Both the position numbers and the translations under genes were made by a program. Under the pieces are notes generated by a model. That model worked only from the letters and a program-made list of their open reading frames with translations, was not told where the DNA came from and searched no databases. From assembly GCA_009830035.1 (NCBI GenBank), contig SZZY01000008.1, forward strand, positions 62,001-126,000: DNA of 64,000 nucleotides, given 5' to 3'. The DNA is from Pantoea sp. Eser. Its GTDB lineage: Bacteria > Pseudomonadota > Gammaproteobacteria > Enterobacterales > Enterobacteriaceae. Within the stretch, counting starts at the first letter, position 1. Each line of letters begins with the position of its first letter. This document shows, piece by piece, positions 41,328 to 51,889 of this stretch.

Positions 41328-41467
41328 AAACCGTGCTGCCCGTCGCTAACAGCGGCCAGAAAATGCCAGACACAAAAACAAAAAAGCCCGCTGTTACGCG
41401 GGCTTAGAGGTAATTTATTGCTTAAACGTGCAGGCTGTTGCCAGACGTTAAATCATTCCCACTCAAT
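41328..41467. repeat. attR: native guaA 3' end copy
   Basis: The guaA-proximal 140-base repeat, covering the final guaA codons, its stop (41453-41455) and terminator. The core 41444-41467 is identical to 31638-31661. Confidence 0.92.
41381..41404 (-). terminator. guaA terminator
   Basis: Minus-strand stem AGCCCGC/GCGGGCT (41398-41404 with 41385-41391) followed by a T run. The same structure is duplicated at 31575-31598 in attL. Confidence 0.88.
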
Positions 41468-43033
41468 GGTCGCCGGTGGCTTGCCGCTGATGTCATACAC
41501 CACGCGGGAGATGCCGTTGACTTCATTGATGATGCGGTTAGAGACGCGGCCGAGGAATTCATACGGTAGGTGCGCCCAGTGCGCGGTCATGAAGTCGATG
41601 GTTTCCACCGCACGCAGTGAAACCACCCAGTCATACTTACGGCCATCGCCCATCACACCGACCGAACGTACCGGCAGGAAGACGGTAAAGGCCTGGCTGA
41701 CTTTGTTGTAGAGATCGGCTTTGTGCAGCTCTTCAATGAAGATCGCATCCGCACGGCGCAGCAGGTCGCAATACTCTTTCTTCACTTCGCCCAGCACACG
41801 CACGCCCAGACCCGGACCCGGGAACGGATGACGATAAAGCATGTCGTACGGCAGACCCAGTTCCAGACCGATCTTACGCACTTCATCTTTGAACAGCTCT
41901 TTCAGAGGCTCAACCAGCCCCATCTTCATCTCTTTCGGCAGTCCACCGACGTTATGGTGCGATTTGATCACGTGCGCTTTACCGGTGGCAGAGGCGGCTG
42001 ATTCAATCACGTCCGGATAGATGGTGCCCTGCGCCAGCCACTTAACGTCCTGCAGTTTCATCGCTTCTTCATCAAAGACTTCCACAAAGACGCGACCGAT
42101 GGTTTTACGCTTAGCTTCAGGTTCATCAATACCCGCCAGCGCATCCAGGAAGCGCATCTCAGCCGGCACATGGATGATGTTTAGACCAAAGTGGTCGCCA
42201 AACATATCCATCACCTGCTGCGCTTCGTTCAGGCGCAGCAGGCCGTTATCCACGAATACGCAGGTCAGATGATCGCCGATGGCGCGGTGCAGCAGCATCG
42301 CCGTCACAGAGGAGTCAACGCCGCCGGACAGGCCAAGGATGACCTTGTCATTGCCGACCTGCTCACGCAGGCGCTCAACCGCATCTTCGATGATTTTAGC
42401 CGGTGTCCACAGTGCTTCACATTCACAAATATCGATAATGAAACGCTCAAGCATCCGCAACCCCTGACGGGTATGGGTTACTTCCGGGTGGAACTGCACG
42501 CCGTAGAAACGCTTCTCTTCGTTAGCCATGATGGCGAACAGACAGGTTTCGGTGCTGGCAACGATGACGAAGTCGGCCGGAATGGCGGTCACTTTGTCGC
42601 CGTGGCTCATCCAGACATCCAGCAGCGGTTTACCGGCGGCGCTGATCGCGTCTTCAATACCGCGTACCAGCGCGCTTGGCGTGGTAACTTCAACCTGCGC
42701 ATAACCGAACTCACGCTCGCTGGAACCGGAGACTTTACCGCCCAACTGCATCGCCATAGTCTGCATGCCGTAGCAGACGCCCAGTACCGGCACACCGGCG
42801 CTGAAGACATATTCAGGCGCACGCGGGCTGTTCAGCTCGGTGGTGCTTTCCGGACCGCCGGAGAGGATGATGCCGCTCGGATTGAACTGGCGAATCTGCT
42901 CTTCGGTCACGTCCCATGCCCAGAGTTCACAGTAGACACCCAGTTCGCGCACGCGACGTGCCACCAGCTGAGTATATTGAGAGCCGAAATCGAGAATCAG
43001 AATGCGATGCTTATGGATATTTTCCGTCTTCAT
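41453..43033 (-). CDS. guaA: GMP synthase (glutamine-hydrolysing) GuaA
   Basis: Converts XMP to GMP. 526 residues in three parts: class I glutamine amidotransferase (nucleophile Cys in GVCYGMQTM; His/Glu in FHPEVTHT), ATP pyrophosphatase (PP-loop LSGGVDSSV) and a C-terminal dimerisation domain ending PPATIEWE. 73 bases downstream of guaB with a hairpin in between. Its 3' end is the island attachment site, yet the full C-terminus is preserved by the att sequence. Confidence 0.98.
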   Translation of the reverse strand: MKTENIHKHRILILDFGSQYTQLVARRVRELGVYCELWAWDVTEEQIRQFNPSGIILSGGPESTTELNSPRAPEYVFSAGVPVLGVCYGMQTMAMQLGGKVSGSSEREFGYAQVEVTTPSALVRGIEDAISAAGKPLLDVWMSHGDKVTAIPADFVIVASTETCLFAIMANEEKRFYGVQFHPEVTHTRQGLRMLERFIIDICECEALWTPAKIIEDAVERLREQVGNDKVILGLSGGVDSSVTAMLLHRAIGDHLTCVFVDNGLLRLNEAQQVMDMFGDHFGLNIIHVPAEMRFLDALAGIDEPEAKRKTIGRVFVEVFDEEAMKLQDVKWLAQGTIYPDVIESAASATGKAHVIKSHHNVGGLPKEMKMGLVEPLKELFKDEVRKIGLELGLPYDMLYRHPFPGPGLGVRVLGEVKKEYCDLLRRADAIFIEELHKADLYNKVSQAFTVFLPVRSVGVMGDGRKYDWVVSLRAVETIDFMTAHWAHLPYEFLGRVSNRIINEVNGISRVVYDISGKPPATIEWE

Positions 43034-43070
43034 TGAGGGGTTTCCAGAACGGTGACTTGATAAATAAAAG

Positions 43071-43090
43071 CGCCCGGCTGAAGCCGGGCG
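43071..43090 (-). terminator. guaB-guaA intercistronic hairpin
   Basis: GCCCGGCT/AGCCGGGC stem (43072-43079 with 43082-43089) followed on the minus strand by a short T-rich run. It may attenuate guaA relative to guaB. Confidence 0.7.
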
Positions 43091-43105
43091 GGAAATCTTA
43101 CGGGA

Positions 43106-44572
43106 TTACGATCCCATGCGGTAGTTCGGTGACTCTTTGGTAATGGTCACATCGTGGACATGGCTTTCGTTGATGCCGGCACCGCTGATGCGGACAAATT
43201 CCGCTTTGGTGCGCAGGTCATCAATAGTCGGGCAGCCGGTCAGGCCCATACAGGAGCGCAGTCCGCCCATCTGCTGGTGTACGATCTCTTTCAGGCGGCC
43301 TTTATAGGCAACGCGGCCTTCGATGCCTTCCGGAACCAGTTTGTCGGCAGCGTTATCGGTCTGGAAGTAACGATCAGACGAGCCTTTCGACATTGCGCCC
43401 AGTGAACCCATGCCGCGATAAGATTTGAACGAACGGCCCTGATAGAGTTCGATTTCGCCCGGCGATTCTTCGGTACCGGCCAGCATAGAACCGACCATCA
43501 CGCAGGATGCGCCTGCAGCAATCGCTTTGGCGATGTCGCCAGAGAAGCGGATACCGCCATCGGCGATTACCGGAATACCGGTGCCTTCCAGTGCGGCAAC
43601 CGCGTCAGAAACGGCGGTAATCTGCGGCACGCCGACGCCGGTGACGATACGGGTAGTACAGATGGAGCCCGGTCCGATACCGACTTTAACTGCGCTGACG
43701 CCCGCGTCTACCAGCGCCAGTGCGCCAGCACCGGTCGCCACGTTGCCGCCGACGATTTCAAGGTCAGGATATTTCGCGCGGGTTTCACGAATACGTGACA
43801 GCACGCCTTCGGAATGACCGTGTGAGGAGTCAATCAGCAGCACGTCAACACCAGCCGCAACCAGCGCATCGATACGCTCTTCGTTACCGGCACCCGCACC
43901 AACGGCGGCACCGACACGCAGACGACCCTGCGCATCTTTACAGGCGTTAGGTTTACGTTCGGCTTTCTGGAAATCTTTTACGGTGATCATGCCCAGCAGA
44001 TGGAAGCTGTCATCCACTACCAGCGCTTTTTCAACGCGCTTTTCGTGCATTTTGTGCAGCACTACGTCGCGCGCTTCACCCTCTTTCACCGTCACCAGAC
44101 GGTCTTTCGGGGTCATCACAGCGGATACCGGCTGGGAGAGGTCAGTAACAAAGCGAACGTCACGACCGGTAATGATACCGACCAGTTCATTGTCACGGTT
44201 CACTACCGGGTAACCGGCAAAACCGTTACGCTCGGTCAGCGCTTTCACTTTGGCCAGCGGTGTGGTTGGCAGCACGGTTTGTGGCTCAGTCACCACGCCG
44301 CTTTCATGTTTCTTCACCTTGCGCACTTCGTCCGCCTGGCGTTCAATTGACATGTTTTTGTGAATGAAGCCAAGACCGCCTTCCTGCGCCAGCGCAATCG
44401 CCAGACCCGCTTCGGTCACGGTGTCCATTGCAGCGGAGAGCATCGGAATATTTAAACGGATATTTTTGGTCAGCTGAGTGCTGAGATCGGCCGTATTCGG
44501 CAGGACGGTGGATTGTGCAGGAACGAGCAAAACGTCGTCGAAAGTGAGTGCTTCTTTAGCGATTCTTAACAT
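43106..44572 (-). CDS. guaB: inosine-5'-monophosphate dehydrogenase GuaB
   Basis: NAD-dependent oxidation of IMP to XMP, rate-limiting for guanine nucleotides. 488 residues. The TIM barrel carries the catalytic Cys loop [15 protein letters not shown], with two CBS domains inserted (roughly residues 95-205) and the flap region [13 protein letters not shown]. First gene of guaBA. Intact. Confidence 0.98.
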   Translation of the reverse strand: MLRIAKEALTFDDVLLVPAQSTVLPNTADLSTQLTKNIRLNIPMLSAAMDTVTEAGLAIALAQEGGLGFIHKNMSIERQADEVRKVKKHESGVVTEPQTVLPTTPLAKVKALTERNGFAGYPVVNRDNELVGIITGRDVRFVTDLSQPVSAVMTPKDRLVTVKEGEARDVVLHKMHEKRVEKALVVDDSFHLLGMITVKDFQKAERKPNACKDAQGRLRVGAAVGAGAGNEERIDALVAAGVDVLLIDSSHGHSEGVLSRIRETRAKYPDLEIVGGNVATGAGALALVDAGVSAVKVGIGPGSICTTRIVTGVGVPQITAVSDAVAALEGTGIPVIADGGIRFSGDIAKAIAAGASCVMVGSMLAGTEESPGEIELYQGRSFKSYRGMGSLGAMSKGSSDRYFQTDNAADKLVPEGIEGRVAYKGRLKEIVHQQMGGLRSCMGLTGCPTIDDLRTKAEFVRISGAGINESHVHDVTITKESPNYRMGS

Positions 44573-44622
44573 TGCAATACTCCACCTCGGGTGAATGAGA
44601 ATAGATAAAATATTGCCGCGGC

Positions 44623-44649
44623 ATTATACAGGCCGTAACCGATTGCCTC
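44623..44649 (-). promoter_or_regulatory. guaBA promoter with probable PurR operator
   Basis: Reading the minus strand, a perfect TATAAT (-10, complement of 44623-44628) lies downstream of GAGGCAATCGGTTACG (complement of 44634-44649), which fits the PurR operator pattern. The operator would overlap the -35/-10 spacer, as expected for PurR repression of guaBA. Confidence 0.7.
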
Positions 44650-44740
44650 CAGTATTATTTCAGAAAAACTCTTGATCCGCGCTATCAGCCCTGTAGTATC
44701 GGTGAGTTAACCTGCTGATTTGGAATTTGATCTTCGTCAC

Positions 44741-46114
44741 ATGTCGCTGCCACCCGTCGCCAATATTTTTACCGTCAGCCGTCTTAACACCACAGTGCGT
44801 CAGCTGCTGGAAAAAGAGATGGGCCTGGTCTGGCTGAGCGCCGAGATCTCCAACTTCACCCAACCCGCTTCCGGTCACTGGTACTTCACCCTGAAGGATG
44901 ACGGCGCTCAGGTGCGCTGCGCCATGTTCCGCAACAGCAACCGTCGCGTCACCTTTCGTCCGCAGCATGGTCAGCAGGTGCTGGTTCGCGCCAACATCAC
45001 GCTGTATGAGCCGCGCGGCGACTATCAGCTGATTATCGAAGGTATGCATCCAGCCGGTGAAGGTCTGCTGCAGCAGCAGTTTGAACTGCTGAAAGCCCGG
45101 CTGGCGACCGAAGGCCTGTTCGAACCGCAGCATAAGCAACCGCTGCCCGATCCGGCACGCCAAGTGGGTGTGATCACCTCATCAACCGGCGCGGCGCTGC
45201 ACGATGTGCTGCGGGTGCTGCATCGCCGCGATCCCTCATTGCCGGTAGTGATCTATCCCACCCCGGTTCAGGGCGTTGATGCGCCTGCCGCTATCGTCCG
45301 GGCGATTGAGATCGCTAACCGGCGTAATGAGTGCGACGTGTTGATTGTCGGCCGTGGCGGCGGCTCACTGGAAGATTTGTGGAGCTTTAACGACGAACGG
45401 GTCGCGCGGGCGATTTTTGCCAGCCGTATCCCGATAGTCAGCGCCGTCGGCCATGAAACTGACGTCACGATTGCCGATTTTGTGGCGGATTTGCGCGCGC
45501 CAACGCCCTCTGCTGCCGCCGAGATCGTCAGCCGTAATCAGCTTGAGCTGCTGCGTCAGCTGCAGTCGCAGCAACAGCGGCTGGAGATGGCGATGGACTA
45601 CTATCTGGCGCGCCAGCAGCGGCTCTACAGCCGGCTGGAGCACCGTCTGCAACAACAGCATCCTCAATTACGTCTCGCCCGCCAGCAGACCGCCCTGTTC
45701 CGCCTGCAGCAGCGGCTGACTGACGCGATGGAAACCCGCTTGCGCCACGCCAGCCGACAGCAGGATCGCCTGGCGCACCGGCTGACGGCGCAGCAGCTGC
45801 AGCAGCGCCTGTTTGAGGCGCAGAAGCAGCTGCAAAGCTGGCACTATCGTCTGCAGCAGAGTATGCAGAAACAGCTGAGCGCGGATAAACAGCAGTTCGG
45901 CCAACGGGTGGCGCAGCTGGAAGGCGTCAGTCCGTTAGCAACCCTGGCGCGCGGCTTCAGCATCACCACCGATACTGCGGGTCAGGTAGTGAAAAAAACC
46001 CAGCAGCTGCAGAACGGCGATCTGCTGCGCACCCGCCTGGATGATGGCTGGGTAGAGAGTCAGGTAACTCAGCTGTTGCCGGAGAAAAAGCGCCGCCGCA
46101 AAGCCGCCTCCTGA
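44741..46114 (+). CDS. xseA: exodeoxyribonuclease VII large subunit XseA
   Basis: 457 residues. N-terminal OB-fold ([18 protein letters not shown]), catalytic domain with [15 protein letters not shown] and the [17 protein letters not shown] motif, then a long Gln/Arg-rich coiled coil that binds XseB. The ATG at 44741 matches the family start better than the TTG seven codons upstream, though its ribosome-binding site is weak. Divergent from guaB, as in E. coli. Confidence 0.95.
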   Translation: MSLPPVANIFTVSRLNTTVRQLLEKEMGLVWLSAEISNFTQPASGHWYFTLKDDGAQVRCAMFRNSNRRVTFRPQHGQQVLVRANITLYEPRGDYQLIIEGMHPAGEGLLQQQFELLKARLATEGLFEPQHKQPLPDPARQVGVITSSTGAALHDVLRVLHRRDPSLPVVIYPTPVQGVDAPAAIVRAIEIANRRNECDVLIVGRGGGSLEDLWSFNDERVARAIFASRIPIVSAVGHETDVTIADFVADLRAPTPSAAAEIVSRNQLELLRQLQSQQQRLEMAMDYYLARQQRLYSRLEHRLQQQHPQLRLARQQTALFRLQQRLTDAMETRLRHASRQQDRLAHRLTAQQLQQRLFEAQKQLQSWHYRLQQSMQKQLSADKQQFGQRVAQLEGVSPLATLARGFSITTDTAGQVVKKTQQLQNGDLLRTRLDDGWVESQVTQLLPEKKRRRKAAS

Positions 46115-46242
46115 TCGTCCTGCTCCCTTCAGACCGTCAGCTCACCGGTTATGGTGTTGCCTGTTATGGCATCGACGAGGTGTATCTTTACTGACCGGTC
46201 TATACTTTTTGTTGTCACATCCCTGTTGCCAAAGAGTTTCAT

Positions 46243-46682
46243 ATGGCCTTTAGCGTTATTCCTCCCTATATCCTCCGCAAAATTATCGCGCACGGCTCTC
46301 CGGCCACCAGCAGGAACAGGCGCGCCGCACCCTGACCCATGTTCAACATCTGATGGCTGAACACTGGCAAAAGCCGACCGTGGTGAAAACGGCAGCCGGC
46401 GCACATGGATCAGTACGTTCAGACCCGCGAAGATAACGGCGGCGTGCATCTCAATTCCGGTATCCCTAACCGCGCCTTCTATCTGGTGGCGAAAGCGCTG
46501 GGCGGCTATGCGTGGGAACTGGCGGGTCACGCCTGGATGACACAATGTGCGACGATGAACTGCCGCAGGATGCCGATTTTAAAACCTTTGCCCGCTTTAC
46601 CGTTCAGCATGGCGAAAAGCGCTTTAACCGTTCGGTGGCCAGCGCGATTGAGCAGGCGTGGAAAGAGGTCGGTGTGCTATGA
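46243..46682 (+). pseudogene. protealysin-like M4 metalloprotease, catalytic core deleted
   Basis: The 5' part encodes the protealysin propeptide (AFSVIPPYILRKIIAHGSPA, with PPYIL typical), then THVQHLMAEHWQKP. After a frame break it passes straight to the C-terminal helical domain (QYVQTREDNGGVHLNSGIPNRAF, YLVAKALGGYAWE, then FKTFARFTVQHGEKR in another frame). The HEXXH zinc site should lie between these and is absent. About 140 codons remain of a usual 340. The end overlaps the emfourin start (ATGA). Confidence 0.82.
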
Positions 46683-47011
46683 ATGATCTGCCCGAACTCA
46701 CCGATGACGCCACCATCATCGTGGCGCGTGAAGGGGGCCTCGCTTTTATGCCGGGCCTGCGTGCTGAACGCCGTTTTTCGCTGGGTGAACTGCCGCCGCC
46801 GGAAAAGCAGCGGGTCTGTCGTACGCTTGAGCAGGCTATGCCGCTGGGCGAACCGGAAGAGAAAGCGCCTGAGGTGGGACGTGGCGACCAACGCTATTTT
46901 CGCATTCAGATTCAGTATGCGACCCATCGCAAGGTCGGCACCATTATGCTGTTGATTCCGGAACAGGTGGCGCCGCCAGAATTGCAGGCGCTGTGGCGTG
47001 ATGGTGAATAA
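46679..47011 (+). CDS. emfourin, protealysin inhibitor
   Basis: 110 residues (MNDLPELTDDATIIVAREGG to LQALWRDGE). Small cytosolic inhibitor encoded directly after protealysin-like M4 proteases, with a conserved VAREGGLAFMPGLRAERRF start. Translational coupling to the protease is shown by the ATGA overlap. Its frame is intact although the target protease lacks its active site. Confidence 0.82.
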   Translation: MNDLPELTDDATIIVAREGGLAFMPGLRAERRFSLGELPPPEKQRVCRTLEQAMPLGEPEEKAPEVGRGDQRYFRIQIQYATHRKVGTIMLLIPEQVAPPELQALWRDGE

Positions 47012-47012
47012 G

Positions 47013-47039
47013 CAAAAAAAGGGCCGACATTGTCGGCCC
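47013..47039. terminator. bidirectional terminator between emfourin and gcd
   Basis: GGGCCGAC/GTCGGCCC stem (47021-47028 with 47032-47039), 3-base loop, preceded by AAAAAAA, which is a T run on the minus strand for gcd. Confidence 0.88.
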
Positions 47040-47054
47040 TTCTCACTGGTGAAC

Positions 47055-48902
47055 TTACTTGCTGTCTGGCAGCGCGTAAGCAATCACGTAGTCACCACGA
47101 TCTGGCGACTGGCGTGCGCCACCGGCAGAGATGAGGATGTACTGTTTGCCGGTTTTCGGCGAAACGTAGCTCATCGGGCCGCCCTGGCTGCCAACCGGCA
47201 GACGTGCTTTCCATACCTCTCTACCGGTTGAAGCATCAAAGGCGCGCAGGTAGTAATCCTGAGTACCGGCGATGAATACCAGGCCACCCTGGGTTGCCAG
47301 CGTACCGCCCGGCGTTGGCATACCAACCGGCATTTTCATGCGCATTTTGATGCCGAAAGGTCCGGTATCCTGCACGGTACCGACCGGCACCTGCCAGACG
47401 ATTTTCTGGGTTTTCATGTCAATGGCCGACAGCGTACCAAACGGTGGCTTCTGGCAAAATGCCCAGCGGCGACATAAAGCTGTCTTTGTTCACCGCATAC
47501 GGTGTGCCTTTCAGCGGCACCGCGCCCATACCGGTATTGATCGCTTCACCGCCGTTGCTGCCACGTGAAATCTTATTGGTGTTAGCCGGGATCATCTGTA
47601 CCCACAAGCCAAGACGCATGTCATTGACGAACAGCAGATGGTTGTTCGGATCGGTCGACATGCTGCCCCAGTTCATTCCGCCCAGCGAACCCGGGAAGCT
47701 CAGCGACTTATCGGTGTCCGGTACGGTGAACAGGCCATCATAACGCATCGATTTGAAGCCAATACGACAGGCCAGCTGATCAAAGGGCTTAGCACCCCAC
47801 ATGTCAGACTCTTTCAGCGTCTGGTTGCCAATCTGCGGCATACCGGTCGAATGCGGCTGGGTTTTGGTGTACTGCTCGTTCGGGATATGTCCCTGCGGCA
47901 TTGGCAGCTCTTCGACTTTGGTTAGCGGGGTTTGCCGGTCATGCGATCAAGCACGAAGATCATGCCGGTTTTACCGCCAATCACCACCGCAGGTTTAGTC
48001 GACACATCCTTCAGCGGGAAATCGATCAGGCTTGGCTGCATCGGCAGGTCGAAGTCCCACAGATCGTTATGTACGGTCTGATAAGCCCACTTCTCTTTAC
48101 CGGTGGTGGCGTCCAGCGCCAGCACCGATGCGCCATATTTGTGATCCAGTTCGGTACGGTTCGCACCCCACAGATCGACAGATGAACTGCCCATCGGGAT
48201 AAACACGGTGTTCATCGCCGGATCGTAGGACATCGGTGCCCACGAGTTCGGCGTACTGCGGGCGTACTCTTTGCCCGGTATTAACACCGCATTCGGATCG
48301 ACATTACCTGGGTCAAACGCCCAGCGCATCTGACCGGTGATAACATCAAAACCACGCAATACGCCACCCGGCATATCGGTCTGGACGTTGTCAGCGACGC
48401 GGCCGCCCACCACCACGGTGGTGCCTGCCAGCGTCGGTGCCGACGTCAGCTGATACTGCGGATCGGGCGCCTGGTCGAGACCGGCTTTCAGGTCCACGAT
48501 ACCGTGATGACCAAAGCTCTCACAAAACTCACCGTTGTCGGCGTTGATGGCAATCAGACGTGCATCGATGGTATTCATCAGGATGCGGCGCTGACAGCTG
48601 TCACCGGCCGGCAGCGTGACGGCCGGAACCGGCGTCGAGCCTGGCTGAGTGGGCTGCTGCAGCGGTTTAGTGGCATCGAAATAAGCCAGACCACGACAGC
48701 GCGGCCAGACTTCCGCCTGGGCATTGATTTCGCGTTTCCAGATCTGCTTACCGCTGTCTGCTTCGACCGCAATAACATTGTTGTGCGGGGTGCAGAGATA
48801 GAGGGTATTGCCGACCTGTAATGGGGTTTGCTGATCTTCCGCGCCGTTGCCGGTTGGGCTGTCCGGGGTATCGCCGGTCCGGAAGGTCCAAGCGACCTGC
48901 AG
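47055..48902 (-). pseudogene. gcd: PQQ-dependent glucose dehydrogenase Gcd, N-terminus deleted
   Basis: Periplasmic quinoprotein that oxidises glucose to gluconate. The eight-blade PQQ propeller is recognisable: LQVAWTFRTGDTPDSPT, TPLQVGNTLYLCTPHN, HNDLWDFDLPMQPSL, GGMNWGSMSTDPNN and the end GGARQSPDRGDYVIAYALP. The first about 160 residues, including all membrane helices, are missing: the frame opens at 48902 next to yfgJ sequence. Two frameshifts follow, near 47930 (after DRMTGKP) and 47455 (SPLGIL). Direct glucose oxidation by this enzyme is lost. Confidence 0.9.
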
Positions 48903-48967
48903 ATACAGATAAATTCGCCGTCGCTGAGCTCCAGCGGCTGCTGACAGTTTTCACAGTTGATGGTCAT
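48900..48967 (-). pseudogene. yfgJ: yfgJ 5' fragment fused out of frame to gcd
   Basis: About 22 codons of a zinc-ribbon protein start (TINCENCQQPLELSDGEF) directly upstream of der's terminator, the normal position of yfgJ in enterobacteria. The fragment then runs into gcd in a different frame. A single deletion explains loss of the yfgJ 3' part and the gcd 5' part. Confidence 0.7.
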
Positions 48968-48994
48968 GATTAGCCTCTTGCTTAATATCAGGAC

Positions 48995-49020
48995 AAAAAA
49001 AGAGGGCCTTCCGGCCCTCT
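48995..49020 (-). terminator. der terminator
   Basis: Perfect AGAGGGCC/GGCCCTCT stem (49001-49008, 49013-49020) with a 4-base loop and a T run on the minus strand. Confidence 0.9.
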
Positions 49021-49025
49021 TTCGC

Positions 49026-50516
49026 TTAACGCTTATTTTTCTTCATATGCGCCATCAGACGCTTACGCTTACGCTGCTGGGTTGGCGTCAGCAGGTTGCG
49101 CTTACCTTCGTAGGGGTTCCCACCCTCTTTGAACTGGATGCGAATCGGCGTTCCCATTACGTTCAGTGATTTACGGAAGTAGTTCATCAGGTAGCGTTTG
49201 TATGAGTCCGGCAGGTCTTTAACCTGGTTACCGTGGATCACCACGATCGGCGGGTTATAACCACTGGCGTGCGCATACTTCAGCTTAACGCGACGACCGC
49301 GAACCAATGGTGGCTGATGATCTTCGGCCGCCATGTTCATGGTACGGGTCAGCATTGAGGTGTTCACACGTTTGGTTGAACAGTCATAGGCTTCGGTGAC
49401 CGATTCAAACAGGTTGCCGACACCACTGCCGTGCAGCGCAGAGATGAAGTGGACGCGGGCGAAATCGATAAAGCCCAGACGGTAGTCCAGCGTCTCTTTC
49501 ACTTCATCACGGATTTCCTGCGACAGGCCATCCCACTTGTTGACCACAATCACCAGCGAGCGGCCGCTGTTGAAGATGAAGCCCAGCAGCGACAGATCCT
49601 GATCGGAAATACCGGCACGCGCATCGATCACCAGCATGACCACGTTGGCATCTTCAATCGCCTGCAGCGTTTTGATCACCGAGAATTTCTCGACGGTGTC
49701 AGAGATTTTGGCACGCTTGCGCACGCCCGCGGTGTCGATCAGCACATACTCGCGTCCATCACGCTCCATCGGAATATAGATACTGTCGCGGGTGGTGCCT
49801 GGCATGTCGTAGACCACTACGCGGTCTTCGCCGAGAATACGGTTAGTAAGCGTTGACTTACCTACGTTAGGACGACCGACAATCGCCAGCTTGATCGGCA
49901 AACCGGTCGGGTCGAAGTTTTCTTCTTCCTCTGCGGCTTCCAGCTCAGCAGTCTCTTCGGCGTCAAGCGCATTCCAGTAAACCTGGTTCTCTTCTTCTTC
50001 AGTGAGTTCGACCGGCTCAACTTTGTCGATCCACGGCAGCAGTGCCGTTTCGATCAGGCTGGTAACACCACGACCATGCGACGCCGCAATGGCATGGATT
50101 TCGCCCAAGCCCAGTGAATAGAAATCCACCACCGCCTGATCGGGATCGAGTCCGTCGGTTTTATTCGCCACCAGGAAAGTGGCTTTCTGACTTGAGCGCA
50201 GGTGTTTAGCGATTTGCTGATCGGCGGCCATCATTCCGGCGCGCGCATCGACCATAAACAGCACCACATCCGCTTCTTCAATCGCCAGCAGTGACTGCTC
50301 GGCCATCCGCGTTTCAACACCATCTTCGGTGCCGTCGATACCACCGGTATCGATAACAATAAATTCGCGCCCTTCCACTTCGGCGCGACCATATTTGCGA
50401 TCGCGAGTCAGTCCAGGAAAATCCGCTACCAGCGCATCACGAGTGCGGGTTAAACGGTTAAATAGCGTAGATTTTCCCACATTGGGACGCCCAACCAGCG
50501 CGACCACAGGTACCAT
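49026..50516 (-). CDS. der: ribosome assembly GTPase Der (EngA)
   Basis: Essential double-GTPase for 50S maturation. 496 residues: G domain 1 with GRPNVGKST near residue 8, DTGG and NKTD; an acidic linker ([10 protein letters not shown]); G domain 2 with [13 protein letters not shown] and NKWD; then a KH-like C-terminal domain and a basic tail ([17 protein letters not shown]). Follows bamB, as in E. coli. Confidence 0.98.
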   Translation of the reverse strand: MVPVVALVGRPNVGKSTLFNRLTRTRDALVADFPGLTRDRKYGRAEVEGREFIVIDTGGIDGTEDGVETRMAEQSLLAIEEADVVLFMVDARAGMMAADQQIAKHLRSSQKATFLVANKTDGLDPDQAVVDFYSLGLGEIHAIAASHGRGVTSLIETALLPWIDKVEPVELTEEEENQVYWNALDAEETAELEAAEEEENFDPTGLPIKLAIVGRPNVGKSTLTNRILGEDRVVVYDMPGTTRDSIYIPMERDGREYVLIDTAGVRKRAKISDTVEKFSVIKTLQAIEDANVVMLVIDARAGISDQDLSLLGFIFNSGRSLVIVVNKWDGLSQEIRDEVKETLDYRLGFIDFARVHFISALHGSGVGNLFESVTEAYDCSTKRVNTSMLTRTMNMAAEDHQPPLVRGRRVKLKYAHASGYNPPIVVIHGNQVKDLPDSYKRYLMNYFRKSLNVMGTPIRIQFKEGGNPYEGKRNLLTPTQQRKRKRLMAHMKKNKR

Positions 50517-50625
50517 AACAATCCCTCAATAAATAATTAATCGCCCGAATGGCGTGATTATAACGGCTCTGGCCGTTAAGTTCGGGCTGAAGGCGCAAAT
50601 AATACCATGCCTGACTAAAAACGAA

Positions 50626-50652
50626 ACGGCCCCTGATTAAATCAGGAGCCGT
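50626..50652 (-). terminator. hairpin between bamB and der
   Basis: Inverted repeat ACGGCCCCTGAT/ATCAGGAGCCGT (one mismatch), followed on the minus strand by a T-containing stretch. Probably a terminator or attenuator after bamB. Confidence 0.75.
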
Positions 50653-50688
50653 CAGAACGGAGGATTTCACCTGCCAGACGTTTACCCG

Positions 50689-51870
50689 TTAGCGGGTAAT
50701 CGCATAAACCTCACCATCTTTCGACTGGATCAACAGCTTATCTCTGGCGACCACCGGCTCGGTCTGGAAGCCGGAGCTGTCCAGTTTCTGCTGCGCGACG
50801 AAGCGACCATCGGTGGTGTTCAGCCAGTGCAGGTAGCCTTCGCTATCGCCGACCACCAGGTAGCCGTTGTACAGCACCGGTGAGGTCAGATTACGGTGCA
50901 GCAGATCGCTCTGGCGCCAGATTGCCACGCCACCATCGGCGTTAAGCGCAATCACCCGATCATCCTGATCGACCAGATAGATCCGGCCGGCATCAACAAT
51001 CAGATCTTTTACGCCGCCGATTTCGCGTTTCCACAAAATCTGACCGGAACGCAGATCCAGTGCCGTGAGATCGCCGTTATACGCCAGCACGTAAACCACA
51101 CCGTTGACGATAACCGGCGTAGTATCGACGTCATTCAGACGATCGATCTCGGTCGCGCCGCTGACCTGGGAAATACGCTGCTGCCAGATCAGTTGTCCCT
51201 GATTCAGGATAACCGCACTGACGCGGCCATTGTCGCCACCGACGATGGCGCCGCCAAACGCGACCGCTGGCGCAGATTCGCCACGCAGCGACAACGCGGG
51301 CATATCCAGGTTGACGCTCCACTTGATGGCGCCGCTGCTCTGATCCAGTCCCTGCAACATGCTGTTGCTGGTGTGTACCAGTACTAGGCCGTCGCTGACC
51401 ACCGGACGAGACAGTGCTTCACCCGCCACTTTGGTCTGCCACGCCAGGCTGCCATCGCTGCTGTTCAGCGCATAAATCTGACCGCGCTCGCTGCCGACAT
51501 AGAGACGATCGCCGTCCGCCGTCAGACCGCCCGACAACAGAGCTGAGCGATTTTTCGAGAAGAAGCCGGTTTTCTCAGAGAGATCGACCTTCCATTTTTC
51601 TTTACCGTTGGCGGCGTCCAGCGCTTTTACGATACCGAAACGATCGGCCGCAAATACGGTGGTGTCCTGCCAGGCGGGATGCAGGTTGGAGTAGAAATCA
51701 CCGACGCCATCTCCCACCGAGGTGCTCCACACTTCCTGTGGCGTGAACTGATTTTCCACCTGGGGCAACGGGGCCATTTTTACTACATCTTCTTCGCCGC
51801 TAAACAGCGAACAACCGCTGAGCAAAGTGACTGAAATCAGCCCTGGCAGCAGGTATTTACGTAATTCCAT
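50689..51870 (-). CDS. bamB: outer-membrane assembly lipoprotein BamB
   Basis: 393 residues. Lipoprotein signal with lipobox LLSGC near residue 20, then an eight-blade beta-propeller with repeated W/G-containing blades (ALNSSDGSLAWQTKV, ALDLRSGQILWKREI, WLNTTDGRFVAQQKL). Part of the BAM complex together with BamA and BamC. Its structural similarity to PQQ propellers such as Gcd is general fold resemblance. Intact. Confidence 0.97.
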   Translation of the reverse strand: MELRKYLLPGLISVTLLSGCSLFSGEEDVVKMAPLPQVENQFTPQEVWSTSVGDGVGDFYSNLHPAWQDTTVFAADRFGIVKALDAANGKEKWKVDLSEKTGFFSKNRSALLSGGLTADGDRLYVGSERGQIYALNSSDGSLAWQTKVAGEALSRPVVSDGLVLVHTSNSMLQGLDQSSGAIKWSVNLDMPALSLRGESAPAVAFGGAIVGGDNGRVSAVILNQGQLIWQQRISQVSGATEIDRLNDVDTTPVIVNGVVYVLAYNGDLTALDLRSGQILWKREIGGVKDLIVDAGRIYLVDQDDRVIALNADGGVAIWRQSDLLHRNLTSPVLYNGYLVVGDSEGYLHWLNTTDGRFVAQQKLDSSGFQTEPVVARDKLLIQSKDGEVYAITR

Positions 51871-51889
51871 GCGCTCTCTCTTGACTGGC

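Larger units (their letters stand above)
31638..41467. mobile_element. 9.8-kb integrative island at the guaA 3' end
   Basis: Bounded by direct repeats of the guaA 3' end (identical 24-base core at 31638-31661 and 41444-41467). A P4-type integrase pseudogene lies beside the guaA-proximal end, and the interior looks more AT-rich than the flanks. guaA is a known hotspot for such islands, which regenerate the gene's end. Cargo: an antitoxin fragment, a nuclease pseudogene, a dual-nuclease pseudogene and a four-gene ABC-3C-like cluster. A second integrase remnant outside the left repeat suggests an older tandem element. Immobile now, as both integrases are broken. Confidence 0.9.

Noticed and set aside
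42191-43036. Long open frame on the plus strand opposite guaA (and similar ones opposite purM, ppx and hisS)
   Set aside because: Antisense shadows of highly conserved genes with no ribosome-binding site or family resemblance.
48900-48967. A natural fusion protein of a zinc ribbon with a quinoprotein dehydrogenase
   Set aside because: The two parts are in different frames and the gcd membrane domain is missing, so it is a deletion joint.
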